From contig NZ_CP107968.1 in NCBI RefSeq assembly GCF_036084755.1, positions 930,001 to 994,000 on the forward strand: 64,000 nucleotides of DNA, given 5' to 3'. The notes under the pieces are model-generated. The model did no database searches and was not told where the DNA came from. It saw only the letters and a program-made list of their open reading frames with translations. The position numbers and the translations under genes were made by a program. Positions 1-7,681 of this stretch are shown piece after piece; within the stretch, counting starts at the first letter, position 1; every line of letters begins with the position of its first letter. The DNA comes from Streptomyces sp. NBC_00370. GTDB lineage: Bacteria > Actinomycetota > Actinomycetes > Streptomycetales > Streptomycetaceae.

Positions 1-259
1 CGTTGGTGTTGCCGGAGGTGTAGTACTGGCGCTCGTGGTTGTCGACGTTGTCGCCGGTCTCCGTCTGCCACTTGGAGCCGTCGGCCGCCGCTCCCGCGGG
101 ACCGTCGAAGTCGTCGGTGAAGGTGGCAGCCGCGGCCGCCGGGCGCGGCTCGGGTGCCGGGGCCGCCGAAGCGGCGGCCGGTATCGCCGCCACCGCGCCG
201 GAACAGCAGATCAGAGCAACGGCGTACAGCGCCGTCCGGCGCCGCCAGGGGATTCGCAC
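1..259 (-). CDS. Secreted glycoside hydrolase family 16 protein, N-terminal part (cut by window edge)
   Basis: Only the first 86 codons are present; the gene continues past base 1. The GTG start at 259 is favoured because an in-frame TGA lies just upstream (265-263). The protein opens with a basic stretch (RIPWRRR) and a hydrophobic, alanine-rich signal peptide ending near AAASAAPAPEP. It then shows TFTDDFDGPAGAAADGSKW followed by ENHERQYY-like residues (DNHERQYYTSGN), a pattern typical of the first beta strands of GH16 laminarinases/beta-1,3-glucanases. The catalytic ExDxxE motif would lie outside the window, so the substrate cannot be judged. Exported action on beta-glucan is inferred from the family and the signal peptide. 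Confidence 0.72.
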   Translation of the reverse strand, partial: MRIPWRRRTALYAVALICCSGAVAAIPAAASAAPAPEPRPAAAAATFTDDFDGPAGAAADGSKWQTETGDNVDNHERQYYTSGNTN

Positions 260-367
260 AGGTCATCACATCACTTCGAGTGGGGGGTCATGCGCATGAC
301 ACTTCATGGTTCTTATTTCAATACTTGATTTAAGGGAGGTACGGAGGGGTCGTCAAGGAGTTGGTAT

Positions 368-383
368 GGACCAAAGTTGGTCC
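368..383. promoter_or_regulatory. Inverted repeat, possible operator between GH16 gene and SRPBCC gene
   Basis: GGACCAA and TTGGTCC (7-bp arms) flank a 2-bp centre. The site lies 108 bp upstream of the leftward GH16 start and 43 bp upstream of the rightward SRPBCC start. It resembles TGGTCC-type operators of sugar-responsive regulators of secreted hydrolases in streptomycetes, but I cannot assign a regulator. Confidence 0.35.
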
Positions 384-426
384 GGGCGGCTTGGTTACCA
401 TCGGGTAGACACGATCGGAGCCCCCC

Positions 427-939
427 ATGCCGCGCACCTTCACCGTTTCGGACAGCATCGTCATCGCCGTCGAACCGCGGACCCTCTACGAACAGCTCAG
501 CAGCCCGGCGCAGATGGGCCGTTGGAGTCCGGAGAATCTGGGCGCGACCGTGCAGGACGGCGAGGGCCCGGCGCGGGTCGGCATGGTCTTCGTCGGCCGC
601 AACAAGCGCGGCCCCGCCCGCTGGACCACCCGCTGCACGGTCACGGCCGCGGACCCCGGCGAGCGGTTCGCCTTCCGTGTGCACGCCATCGGGCTGCGCA
701 CGCCACGGCTGCGCGGTCCCATCGCGAGCTGGGAGTACCGCTTCGAGCCGGTCCCGGGCGGCACCCGCGTCGTCGAGACCTGGACGGACGACCGGCGCTC
801 CTGGCCGGACGCCGTGGCCAACGTCTTCGACCGGATCGCGACGAGCGGCCACACCTTCGCTGCCTTCCAGGCGAGGAACATCCGTACGACCTTGCGCAAT
901 CTCAAGCGAGTGATGGAGGAGGCGCCCGCCGCCGGCTGA
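427..939 (+). CDS. SRPBCC (START-like) family protein
   Basis: This 170-residue protein has the length and pattern of the polyketide cyclase/dehydratase SRPBCC fold. It opens with a beta strand (FTVSDSIVIAVEPRTLYEQL), then the typical SSPAQMGRWSPEN helix-turn, and ends with a long C-terminal helix (FDRIATSGHTFAAFQARN). Such proteins form a hydrophobic cavity that binds lipids or aromatic ligands; no catalytic residues can be assigned. It stands alone, with no partner gene on the same strand close by. The ATG at 427 is the natural start, although no strong ribosome binding site is visible. No signal peptide or membrane segment is seen, so it is probably cytoplasmic. Confidence 0.8.
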   Translation: MPRTFTVSDSIVIAVEPRTLYEQLSSPAQMGRWSPENLGATVQDGEGPARVGMVFVGRNKRGPARWTTRCTVTAADPGERFAFRVHAIGLRTPRLRGPIASWEYRFEPVPGGTRVVETWTDDRRSWPDAVANVFDRIATSGHTFAAFQARNIRTTLRNLKRVMEEAPAAG

Positions 940-973
940 GCGCCGGGCGGGCGGAACGGGCCGTGTCGCCGCC

Positions 974-989
974 TCTGGCATATGCCAGA
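974..989. promoter_or_regulatory. 16-bp perfect palindrome upstream of the PP2C phosphatase gene
   Basis: TCTGGCATATGCCAGA is a perfect palindrome 115 bp before the phosphatase start codon. A second, weaker repeat (CTGTC ... GACAG, about 1028-1048) lies closer to the gene. Both may be binding sites for a dimeric repressor or activator; the protein is unknown. Confidence 0.35.
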
Positions 990-1103
990 CGCATCATCGA
1001 ACCGAGTGTCGCCAAACGGCTTACGGGCTGTCAGCGGCTGTGCGACAGTCGTAATGGTCCATCGTCCGGACCCCGCAGTACCGCGCCTCTACCGGAGTAC
1101 CAG

Positions 1104-2513
1104 ATGTCGTCCCCTCTGTTCGCGGACCGCCCCGCCCCCCAGCCCCCCGAGCGGGGCGAGATGGACGCGCTCATCAACCGCACCCGTCTCCTGCGCGGCT
1201 CGGTGGACGCGGTCCGCAGGAACACCGCGGCGGGCGACGACGACGCGGTCTGGCGCTGGCAGCGCGCGCTCTGTGATCTGGCCGTGCACCAACTGGACGA
1301 TCTCGGCGCCCACTTGAACCAACTGAAGGCCGGCAGGCCGGACCAGCCGCAGGAGAGCGCGGCACCGGAGCGACCACTCCAGGACGGCACACCGCCCAGC
1401 CGGGTCGGCAGCGCCGAGTGGGATCTGCTCAGCGACGAGGCCACCTGGTCCGACGAGCTGTACCAGATCTTCGGACGCCCCCCGGAGTGCGGCCCGATGT
1501 CGCTGGACGAACTGCCGTCGCTGGTGTTCCCCGAGGACCGGGCGCTGCTCACCGCGATGGTGACAGGCTGTCTGATCGACGGCAGCCCCATCGACGGCGA
1601 GTTCCGTGTCGTACGGCCCGACGGACAGATCCGTACGCTGCACATGATGGGCGAGCCCGTCCTCGACGGCGCCGGCGCCACCGCCTCCATGTGGGCGGTC
1701 CTGCGTGACGTCAGCGAACTGCGCCGCAGCGAGCGGGCGGTGAGCGAGTCGCGCGACTCGGTGCGGCGCGTCCAGCACATCGCGCAGACCGAGCGCAGGC
1801 TGGTGACCGAGCTGCAGGAGGCCGTACTGCCGTCGCGTACGACGTCGTTACGGCTGACCCGCGACGGCAGGGGCGCCCTGGACCTGACCGCGCACTGGCT
1901 GCCGGCCGCCAACGCGGCGCCGATCGGCGGCGACTGGTACGACGCACTCGAACTGCCCGACGGCGACACACTGTTGACCGTCGGCGATCTGACCGGCCAC
2001 GGCGTGGGCGCCGCCTCCACGATGGCAATGCTGCTGGGCGCGCTGCGCGGACTCGCCGTCGCGGGGATCGAACCGGGCGCGCTGCTGGGCCATCTCAACC
2101 AGCTGCTCGACACGGCGGAGCAGCCGGCGCTGGGCAGCGCACTCTGCGCCCGCTACCGCCCGGCGACCCGCACGCTCGTCTGGGCGCAGGCCGCGAGCCC
2201 CGCCCCGCTGCTGTTCCGCGACGGGACGGGACGTGCGCTGACCCAGCCGGACGGCGTCCTGCTCGGCGCGACCTCGGGGGCCGGGTACGAGCAGGCGGGC
2301 GTCCAGCTGAAGCCCGGTGACACGCTGGTGCTGCACACCGACGGACTCGCCCGTACCGACGCCGAGGCCGCCGGTCAGGACCGGTTGCTGGCGCTGGCCC
2401 CCCGGCTGACCGCCTCGGACACCTCACAGGCGGGTGCGCGCGCGGTCGTAGGGGAGTTCGGCGGGAGCGGGCGCGACAGTGCCGCGTGCGTGATGGTCGC
2501 CAGGATCGGCTGA
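1104..2513 (+). CDS. PAS-domain SpoIIE-type PP2C serine phosphatase
   Basis: The 469-residue protein has an N-terminal helical segment, a PAS fold (about residues 110-220, with WDLLSDEATWSDELYQIFG, FRVVRPDGQIRTLHMMGEP and WAVLRDVSELRRSE), a short coiled linker, and a C-terminal SpoIIE/RsbU-like PP2C domain. The phosphatase shows ELQEAVLP, the metal-binding IGGDWYDA and VGDLTGHGVGAASTMA, and VLHTDGL. Family members dephosphorylate anti-anti-sigma factors and so switch on alternative sigma factors. I chose ATG 1104 (ACCGGAG upstream) rather than far upstream in-frame starts that run through noncoding DNA. Codon 249 (bases 1848-1850) is TTA, the only in-frame TTA I noticed in the window, which makes translation likely to depend on the bldA tRNA. 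Confidence 0.88.
   Translation: MSSPLFADRPAPQPPERGEMDALINRTRLLRGSVDAVRRNTAAGDDDAVWRWQRALCDLAVHQLDDLGAHLNQLKAGRPDQPQESAAPERPLQDGTPPSRVGSAEWDLLSDEATWSDELYQIFGRPPECGPMSLDELPSLVFPEDRALLTAMVTGCLIDGSPIDGEFRVVRPDGQIRTLHMMGEPVLDGAGATASMWAVLRDVSELRRSERAVSESRDSVRRVQHIAQTERRLVTELQEAVLPSRTTSLRLTRDGRGALDLTAHWLPAANAAPIGGDWYDALELPDGDTLLTVGDLTGHGVGAASTMAMLLGALRGLAVAGIEPGALLGHLNQLLDTAEQPALGSALCARYRPATRTLVWAQAASPAPLLFRDGTGRALTQPDGVLLGATSGAGYEQAGVQLKPGDTLVLHTDGLARTDAEAAGQDRLLALAPRLTASDTSQAGARAVVGEFGGSGRDSAACVMVARIG
1848..1850 (+). other. TTA leucine codon in the PP2C phosphatase gene
   Basis: The codon reads TCG-TTA-CGG in frame with the 1104 start. In Streptomyces TTA is read only by the bldA tRNA, which appears late in growth, so this codon can delay production of the protein. 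It lies in the linker just before the catalytic domain. Confidence 0.85.
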
Positions 2514-2536
2514 CCCCTGGCCGGGTTCTCCTCCGC

Positions 2537-4030
2537 TCAGATGCCGGCGGTCCTCGCCTTCTTGGACGGGCTCTTCGGCAGGGAGAGTTCGATCTCCTCG
2601 CGCAGGTCCTCGATCTTGCCGTACCCCGCGTACTGCCCGGTCAGCCGGTACATCTCGCGCAGCCGGTCCCAGGTGCGGTGCGATGAGGTCTCCCCGATCG
2701 ACACCAGCGCGAGCCGGGCGTACGTGTCGGCCTGCTCGGGATCGTCGGCGATGAAGCACGCCGAGGCCAGCGAGATGTAGTCGAGGATCTGCGAGCGCCG
2801 CCGGTCGTTGGCCCGTAGCTCCAGCGCCTGTTTGGCGTGCTGCTGGGCGAGTTCGGCGGCCGACGGGTCATGATCGGCGAGGGTCCGGAAGGCCAGGGCC
2901 TCCATGCCGTGCAGATCCGCCTCGTCGAACATCTGCATCCAGCTCGGCGGCGGCACGTCCCCCCGGTCCGAGACGAAGAGATCCTCCGCCTCGCCCAGGG
3001 TGCGGCGCATGGCCTGGCCACGGCCCATGGACGCCTGCGCCCACGCCTCGATGGTGCGCAGCATGGCGCGGGTGCGGGGCAGGGTCTCCTCCCCCGAGCC
3101 CGACTTGGCGAGCTTCATGAGGTCGAGCGCGTCGTCGGGGCGGCCCAGATGGACCATCTGACGGGCCGCCCTGGACAGCGCCTCGCCGGCCCGTGGCCGG
3201 TCGCCGCCCTCGCGCGCCGCGTGGGTGGCGATGACGAAGTACTTCTGCGCGGTGGGTTCGAGGCCGACGTCGTGGGACATCCACCCGGCGAGTACGGCGA
3301 GATTGGCGGCGACGCCCCACAGGCGCCGCTGGAGTGAGTCGGGGTGGCGGTAGGCGAGCATGCCGCCCACCTCGTTGAGCTGGCCCACCACTGCCTTGCG
3401 CTGCAGGCCGCCGCCCCGCGCGGCGTCCCATTTGCGGAACACCTCGACGGAGCGCTCCAGCGCGTCGATCTCCTGCGACCCGATGGGGGCCGCCTCGTAA
3501 CGGCCGAGGCCTGCCGGATCGGCGTGCAGGGGATCGCCGAGCCTGGGGGCGTCGGCGGCGAGTACGGGGTCGGAGTGCAGCCAGTCGTGCATGGCGCTGC
3601 TGAGTGCGGTGCCTGCGGTGAGCGCTGCGCCCGCGCCCACCAAGCCGCGTCGGTTGAGCATGAGGTCCATTCCCGTGAATTCGGTGAGGACCGCTGCCGT
3701 CCGTTCGGGCGCCCACGGCAGGGCGTCGGGATTGTCCTCGCTCCCGGCGTCCTGTCGCTTCCCCGCGCGTCCTTTGCGTACGAACCCGAGGTCCTCGATG
3801 GTCACGACACGACCGAGCCGCTCGGTGAACAGAGCCGCCAGCACCCTCGGCACCGGTTCTCGCGGGGTCTCCCCCATGTCGATCCAGCGCCGCACCCGCG
3901 AGGTGTCGGTGGCCAGCTGGGGGTGGCCCATGGCCGCCGCCTGCCGGTTCACCAGTCTCGCGAGTTCGCCCTTGGACCAGCCGGCCAGGCCGAACAGATC
4001 CGACAGACGGGTGTTGGAATCTCCGCTCAC
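2537..4030 (-). CDS. NsdA / ORF1590-family developmental regulator
   Basis: The 497-residue protein matches the Streptomyces family that includes NsdA (a negative regulator of differentiation and antibiotic production) and the sporulation-associated ORF1590 protein of S. griseus. Its N-terminus has a helix-turn-helix-like region (LSDLFGLAGWSKGELARLVN, then TDTSRVRRWIDMGETP). A short hydrophobic patch lies near residues 127-146 (LVGAGAALTAGTALSS), followed by a long helical TPR-like C-terminal half. The start is GTG at 4030, with a G-rich stretch upstream. The ORF1590 gene is known to make two products from alternative starts, which I cannot test here. Which paralogue this is cannot be settled without alignment. 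It faces the APH-like gene across an intergenic region with repeats. Confidence 0.82.
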   Translation of the reverse strand: MSGDSNTRLSDLFGLAGWSKGELARLVNRQAAAMGHPQLATDTSRVRRWIDMGETPREPVPRVLAALFTERLGRVVTIEDLGFVRKGRAGKRQDAGSEDNPDALPWAPERTAAVLTEFTGMDLMLNRRGLVGAGAALTAGTALSSAMHDWLHSDPVLAADAPRLGDPLHADPAGLGRYEAAPIGSQEIDALERSVEVFRKWDAARGGGLQRKAVVGQLNEVGGMLAYRHPDSLQRRLWGVAANLAVLAGWMSHDVGLEPTAQKYFVIATHAAREGGDRPRAGEALSRAARQMVHLGRPDDALDLMKLAKSGSGEETLPRTRAMLRTIEAWAQASMGRGQAMRRTLGEAEDLFVSDRGDVPPPSWMQMFDEADLHGMEALAFRTLADHDPSAAELAQQHAKQALELRANDRRRSQILDYISLASACFIADDPEQADTYARLALVSIGETSSHRTWDRLREMYRLTGQYAGYGKIEDLREEIELSLPKSPSKKARTAGI

Positions 4031-4057
4031 GTCAAGCCCCCAGGTTCTCGGCTGAGT

Positions 4058-4076
4058 TGACAGTAACCCCCTGTCA
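4058..4076. promoter_or_regulatory. Inverted repeat TGACAG-N7-CTGTCA upstream of the NsdA-family gene
   Basis: Perfect 6-bp arms are separated by 7 bp, 28 bp upstream of the GTG start of the NsdA-family gene. It could be an operator for that gene; no regulator is identified. Confidence 0.4.
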
Positions 4077-4090
4077 CGTGGGTGGCGACT

Positions 4091-4120
4091 ATTCGCCAGG
4101 GTTCGCCAGGGTTCGCCAGA
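4091..4120. repeat. Three tandem copies of a 10-bp unit (TTCGCCAGGG)
   Basis: Three head-to-tail copies (ATTCGCCAGG, GTTCGCCAGG, GTTCGCCAGA) lie in the divergent region between the NsdA-family gene and the APH-fold gene. The 10-bp period places each copy on the same face of the helix, as in tandem activator sites. Nothing else codes in 4031-4263. Confidence 0.6.
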
Positions 4121-4263
4121 TGGTGTGCCACCCGCGGCCCGGTGTCAGGTAGGAACGCGCCACCCCGGCCCGGCAGCCGGACGTACTCCCCAGGGTGCGG
4201 ACCGGCCGCCGGGGCGGGACGGCGCACGCAATTCGTCGGCACACGAAGGGATCTGTATCGCCC

Positions 4264-5373
4264 ATGTACACAGCATCGTCCTCCGTGTCCGCCCCGCCCC
4301 GGCCCGGCGGACCGTATCTGGACCCCACGCACGTAGGCCGGGGGCGGCGCTGGGCGGGGACGGCCGCCCAACAGGTCAGCGGGAGAATCGACTTGTCCGG
4401 CCCTCAGGGCGCGCAGCTGCGGATGGCGATCGCGTCGGTGCACCGGATCTGCCCGGAGTTCAATCCGGTGCAGGTGCTGCGCCGCAGCGGCCGTTCCGTC
4501 CTGCTCGTCGGCGCCACCGGGCGCACCACAGCCGTCGCCAAGTGTCTGCTGGACCACTCGCCCGTCTGGGTGGAGAGGTTCCGCCACGAGATAGCGGCAT
4601 ATCGCGCCTTCGTCCGGCACCGTCCGCCGGTACGGGTGCCACGTCTGGTCGCCGCCGACCCGGAGAACTGCACGCTGGTGGTGGAGCGGATGGCGGGCCG
4701 CGCCGCGGCGCTGACCCGGCATCCGGTGGAGGCGCCGCCGCGCGCCGACATCCGCACGGTGCTCGGCGCGCTCGCCAGGCTCAACACCTGGCGGCCACCG
4801 GCGGGTCTGTTCGAGGCGCCGCTCGACTACGCGTCACGCATCTCGCGCTACCACGAGCTGGGCCTGTTCACCGACCGTGACCTGGGCGATCTGCAGAAGC
4901 TGCTGCACGGTCTCTCGGGCGGCAAGCAGAGCATGGGCCAGTTCTGTCACGGTGACGCGCTGCTGTCGAACATCCTGCTCTCCCCCGCGGGTCCGGTGCT
5001 GGTCGACTGGGAGCACGCCGGCTGGTACCTGCCCGGCTACGACCTGGCGACCCTGTGGGCGGTGCTCGGGGACGCCCCGGTGGCGCGCCGGCAGATCAGC
5101 CAGCTCGCGCAGGCGAAGGGCCCGGCGGCCAGGGACGCGTTCCTGGTCAATCTGATGCTCGTACTGACCCGGGAGATCCGGATGTACGAGACGGCGGTGC
5201 AGCGCGCGATGCGGGAGACCCCGGCGCCCGGCGGCGGTTCGCAGGAGCGTACGGGCACCGCACAGCCGAGCGGCGCCTCGACGGGCGAGGAGCAGCGGCT
5301 GCTGCTGCGCCGGCTGCACGACGACTGCGCGCTGGCGCGGCGTGCCGTACGCGCCGCCGTCGGTACCCGCTGA
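4264..5373 (+). CDS. APH-fold phosphotransferase family protein
   Basis: The 369-residue protein has the aminoglycoside phosphotransferase/choline kinase fold. The N-lobe includes [14 protein letters not shown] and AVAKCLLD with the probable ATP-binding lysine. The catalytic loop reads [14 protein letters not shown] and the metal-binding segment is [13 protein letters not shown]. The substrate cannot be read from sequence; many such chromosomal genes do not confer resistance. I placed the start at ATG 4264 (MYTASSS) because the in-frame extension to 4195 has no ribosome binding site and weak codon bias. The C-terminus has a Gly/Glu-rich insert ([14 protein letters not shown]) before a final helix. 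A hairpin follows the gene. Confidence 0.8.
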   Translation: MYTASSSVSAPPRPGGPYLDPTHVGRGRRWAGTAAQQVSGRIDLSGPQGAQLRMAIASVHRICPEFNPVQVLRRSGRSVLLVGATGRTTAVAKCLLDHSPVWVERFRHEIAAYRAFVRHRPPVRVPRLVAADPENCTLVVERMAGRAAALTRHPVEAPPRADIRTVLGALARLNTWRPPAGLFEAPLDYASRISRYHELGLFTDRDLGDLQKLLHGLSGGKQSMGQFCHGDALLSNILLSPAGPVLVDWEHAGWYLPGYDLATLWAVLGDAPVARRQISQLAQAKGPAARDAFLVNLMLVLTREIRMYETAVQRAMRETPAPGGGSQERTGTAQPSGASTGEEQRLLLRRLHDDCALARRAVRAAVGTR

Positions 5374-5391
5374 GCCGTCCGGGAGGGTGTT

Positions 5392-5415
5392 CGCCCCGTG
5401 CCGACACACGGGGCG
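5392..5415. terminator. Hairpin after the APH-fold gene
   Basis: CGCCCCGTG pairs perfectly with CACGGGGCG over a 6-base loop, starting 19 bases after the stop codon. There is no T-run, as is common for terminators in this kind of genome. Confidence 0.5.
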
Positions 5416-5627
5416 CGCGGCCCTCGGACCGGGCCGGGTGGGCGTCATTGGGCTAATCCACTGACGCGCCGCAGGCCCGGACACTGCCGTGACGAAACTC
5501 CGCGACACGCGCGCTGACGTGCGAAGTCGTCGCCGGGGCGGCTGATTGACGGATCGTTCGAGAGCCGATACCTCTGTAGGCGAGTACGGCCCCGCGGTTC
5601 GCGCTTCACCCGTCACTGGAGGCTGCA

Positions 5628-7613
5628 TTGCCCCGTTCCTTCCCCCCACTCACGCGACCGGCCCACCGGCATCTGCTCAGGGCGGGGGGTGTGGTGGCAG
5701 CGGCCGCCCTGCTGCTGCCACTGGTCTCGGCCGCACCCTCCGCGACCGCCGAGCGGCCGGCGTCCGACGCACTGCAACGCGACTTCGCCGCCGCCGCTTC
5801 GCAGTACCGGGTGCCGGGCAGCGTGCTGCTCGCCGTCTCGTACCTGCAGTCCCGCTGGGACACGCACGGCGGGGCGCCCAGCGTCAGCGGCGGCTACGGT
5901 CCCATGCATCTGACCGACGCCGCCACGGCGCTCGCCGACGCGCCGCGACAGCAGCAGCCGAACACCGAGGACGCGCGCGGTGACACGTCCAGGACGGCCA
6001 AGGTCGCCACGCCCGCCACCGCCGCCCTGCCCAAGGCGTCCCAACTGCCCGCGCGGCTGCGCACCCTGGACCGGGCGGCGAAGCTCAGCGGACAGCCGGC
6101 CGAGGAGCTGCGGGAGAGCCCCGCGGCCAACATCAAGGGCGGCGCGGCGCTGCTCGCGGCGGCGCAGCGGGAGCTGGGCAAGCCGCTGGGCGGCGACCCG
6201 GCCGACTGGTACGGGGCGGTGGCCCGGTTCTCCGGCGCCGACGACTCGGCGACGGCGGCCGGTTACGCGAACGACGTGTTCGCCGTGATCCGCGACGGCG
6301 AGCAGCGCACCACCGACAGCGGGCAGCGGATGACACTGGCCGCGGCCCCGAAGGTCGCCCCCGACACCGCGCAGGTCTCCCGGCTCGGGCTGCGCAAGGC
6401 GGCGGCCGGTCCTGTGGAGTGCCCCCGCACGGTCGCCTGCGAGTGGATCCCAGCGCCGTACGAGGAGTTCGGCGAGGGCGACTACGGCAACCACGACCTG
6501 GCGGACCGGCCGAAGTCCCAGAAGATCGACTCGATCGTGCTGCACGACACGGAGGCGGACTGGGCCACCACGCTCCAGCTGGTCCAGGACCCGACGTATG
6601 TGTCCTGGCACTACTCGGTCCGCTCGTCGGACGGGCACATCGCCCAGCACGTGGCGACCAAGGACGTGGCCTGGCACGCGGGCAACTGGTACGTCAACGC
6701 CAAGTCGGTCGGGGTGGAGCAGGAGGGTTTCCTGGTCACGCCGGACGCCTGGTTCACGGAGGAGATGTACCGCGCCTCGGCCCGGCTCGTGGGGTACCTG
6801 TCGCGTAAGTACGACATCCCGCTGGACCGGCAGCACATCCTGGGCCATGACAACGTCCCCGGTACGACAGCGGCGACGATCGCCGGGATGCACACCGACC
6901 CGGGCCCGTACTGGGACTGGTCGCACTTCTTCACCCTGCTCGGCAAGCCCTTCACGGCGACGGCGCGCGGCAAGGCCGCGGCGGTGACGATCCGGCCGGA
7001 CTTCGCGGCCAACAAGCCCGCGTACACCGGCTGCGTGACGGCCGGTGAGACCTGCGCGCCGCACGGTTCGACGGCGGTACGGCTACACACGGCGCCGCAG
7101 GAGAGCGCGCCGCTGGTGAAGGACGCCGGGCTGCGGCCCGGCGGCGAGGACTCCACCATCGACGTCAACGACGTGGGCGCGCGGGCCTCGACGGGCCAGC
7201 AGTACGCGGTCGCCGGGCGGTCGGGCGACTGGACGGCGATCTGGTACCTCGGCCAGAAGGCCTGGTTCCACGACCCGGCCGGGCAGCCTACGGCGGTGCC
7301 CGCGAAGGCGCGTCTGGTGACGCCGAGGCCGGGCCTCGCGCAGGTGCCGGTGTACGGCAGGGCGTACCCGGAGGCCGCCGCGTATCCGGCGGGCGTCCCG
7401 GTGCAGGAGCAGGCGGCCTTCCCGTACACGTTCCTCGCCGGACAGAAGTACGTGACCGGCGGGAAGGTGCCGGGCGAGTACTTCTACTCGCCGACGTTCG
7501 ACACGTCGGTGCACCGGGTGGTGCGGGGCAAGGAGCAGTACTACGAGATCCAGTTCGGCCATCGCGTCGCGTATGTGAAGGCGGCGGACGTAAGGCTGGT
7601 GCCGGCCGGCTGA
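5628..7613 (+). CDS. Secreted N-acetylmuramoyl-L-alanine amidase (amidase_2/PGRP fold) with SH3-like C-terminus
   Basis: The 661-residue protein starts at TTG 5628, which is supported by GGAGG 5 bases upstream; no ATG or GTG fits better. A signal peptide (VVAAAALLLPLVSAAPSATA) is followed by a helical region resembling a lysozyme-like or helper domain (residues about 45-230). The amidase_2 domain comes next: SIVLHDTEA supplies the first zinc histidine, WHYSVRSSDGHIAQHV and VAWHAGNWYVN form the groove, and HILGHDNVPG with GMHTDPGPYWDW carries the second histidine. Residues about 470-661 look like two SH3b-like wall-binding modules (VRLHTAPQ, WYLGQKAWFHDP). It should cleave the amide between muramic acid and the stem peptide outside the cell. 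No ydaO-like riboswitch is visible in the 254-bp leader. Confidence 0.87.
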   Translation: MPRSFPPLTRPAHRHLLRAGGVVAAAALLLPLVSAAPSATAERPASDALQRDFAAAASQYRVPGSVLLAVSYLQSRWDTHGGAPSVSGGYGPMHLTDAATALADAPRQQQPNTEDARGDTSRTAKVATPATAALPKASQLPARLRTLDRAAKLSGQPAEELRESPAANIKGGAALLAAAQRELGKPLGGDPADWYGAVARFSGADDSATAAGYANDVFAVIRDGEQRTTDSGQRMTLAAAPKVAPDTAQVSRLGLRKAAAGPVECPRTVACEWIPAPYEEFGEGDYGNHDLADRPKSQKIDSIVLHDTEADWATTLQLVQDPTYVSWHYSVRSSDGHIAQHVATKDVAWHAGNWYVNAKSVGVEQEGFLVTPDAWFTEEMYRASARLVGYLSRKYDIPLDRQHILGHDNVPGTTAATIAGMHTDPGPYWDWSHFFTLLGKPFTATARGKAAAVTIRPDFAANKPAYTGCVTAGETCAPHGSTAVRLHTAPQESAPLVKDAGLRPGGEDSTIDVNDVGARASTGQQYAVAGRSGDWTAIWYLGQKAWFHDPAGQPTAVPAKARLVTPRPGLAQVPVYGRAYPEAAAYPAGVPVQEQAAFPYTFLAGQKYVTGGKVPGEYFYSPTFDTSVHRVVRGKEQYYEIQFGHRVAYVKAADVRLVPAG

Positions 7614-7636
7614 CCGGGCGGTACGGACAGCACCGG

Positions 7637-7677
7637 GCCGGGCGCCGCCTCCTCACCACGAGGGGGCGGCGCCCGGC
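7637..7677. terminator. Bidirectional terminator between amidase and baeRF genes
   Basis: GCCGGGCGCCGCC pairs with GGCGGCGCCCGGC (13 bp) between two convergent genes whose stop codons are 68 bp apart. Confidence 0.7.
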
Positions 7678-7681
7678 TTCG

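Noticed and set aside
306..1103. Long in-frame N-terminal extension of the PP2C phosphatase reading through the SRPBCC gene
   Set aside because: It is the wrong frame of the SRPBCC gene and of the intergenic region; the natural start with a ribosome site is 1104.
5374..5627. Possible ydaO-type riboswitch before the amidase gene
   Set aside because: The conserved core sequences of that riboswitch are not present.
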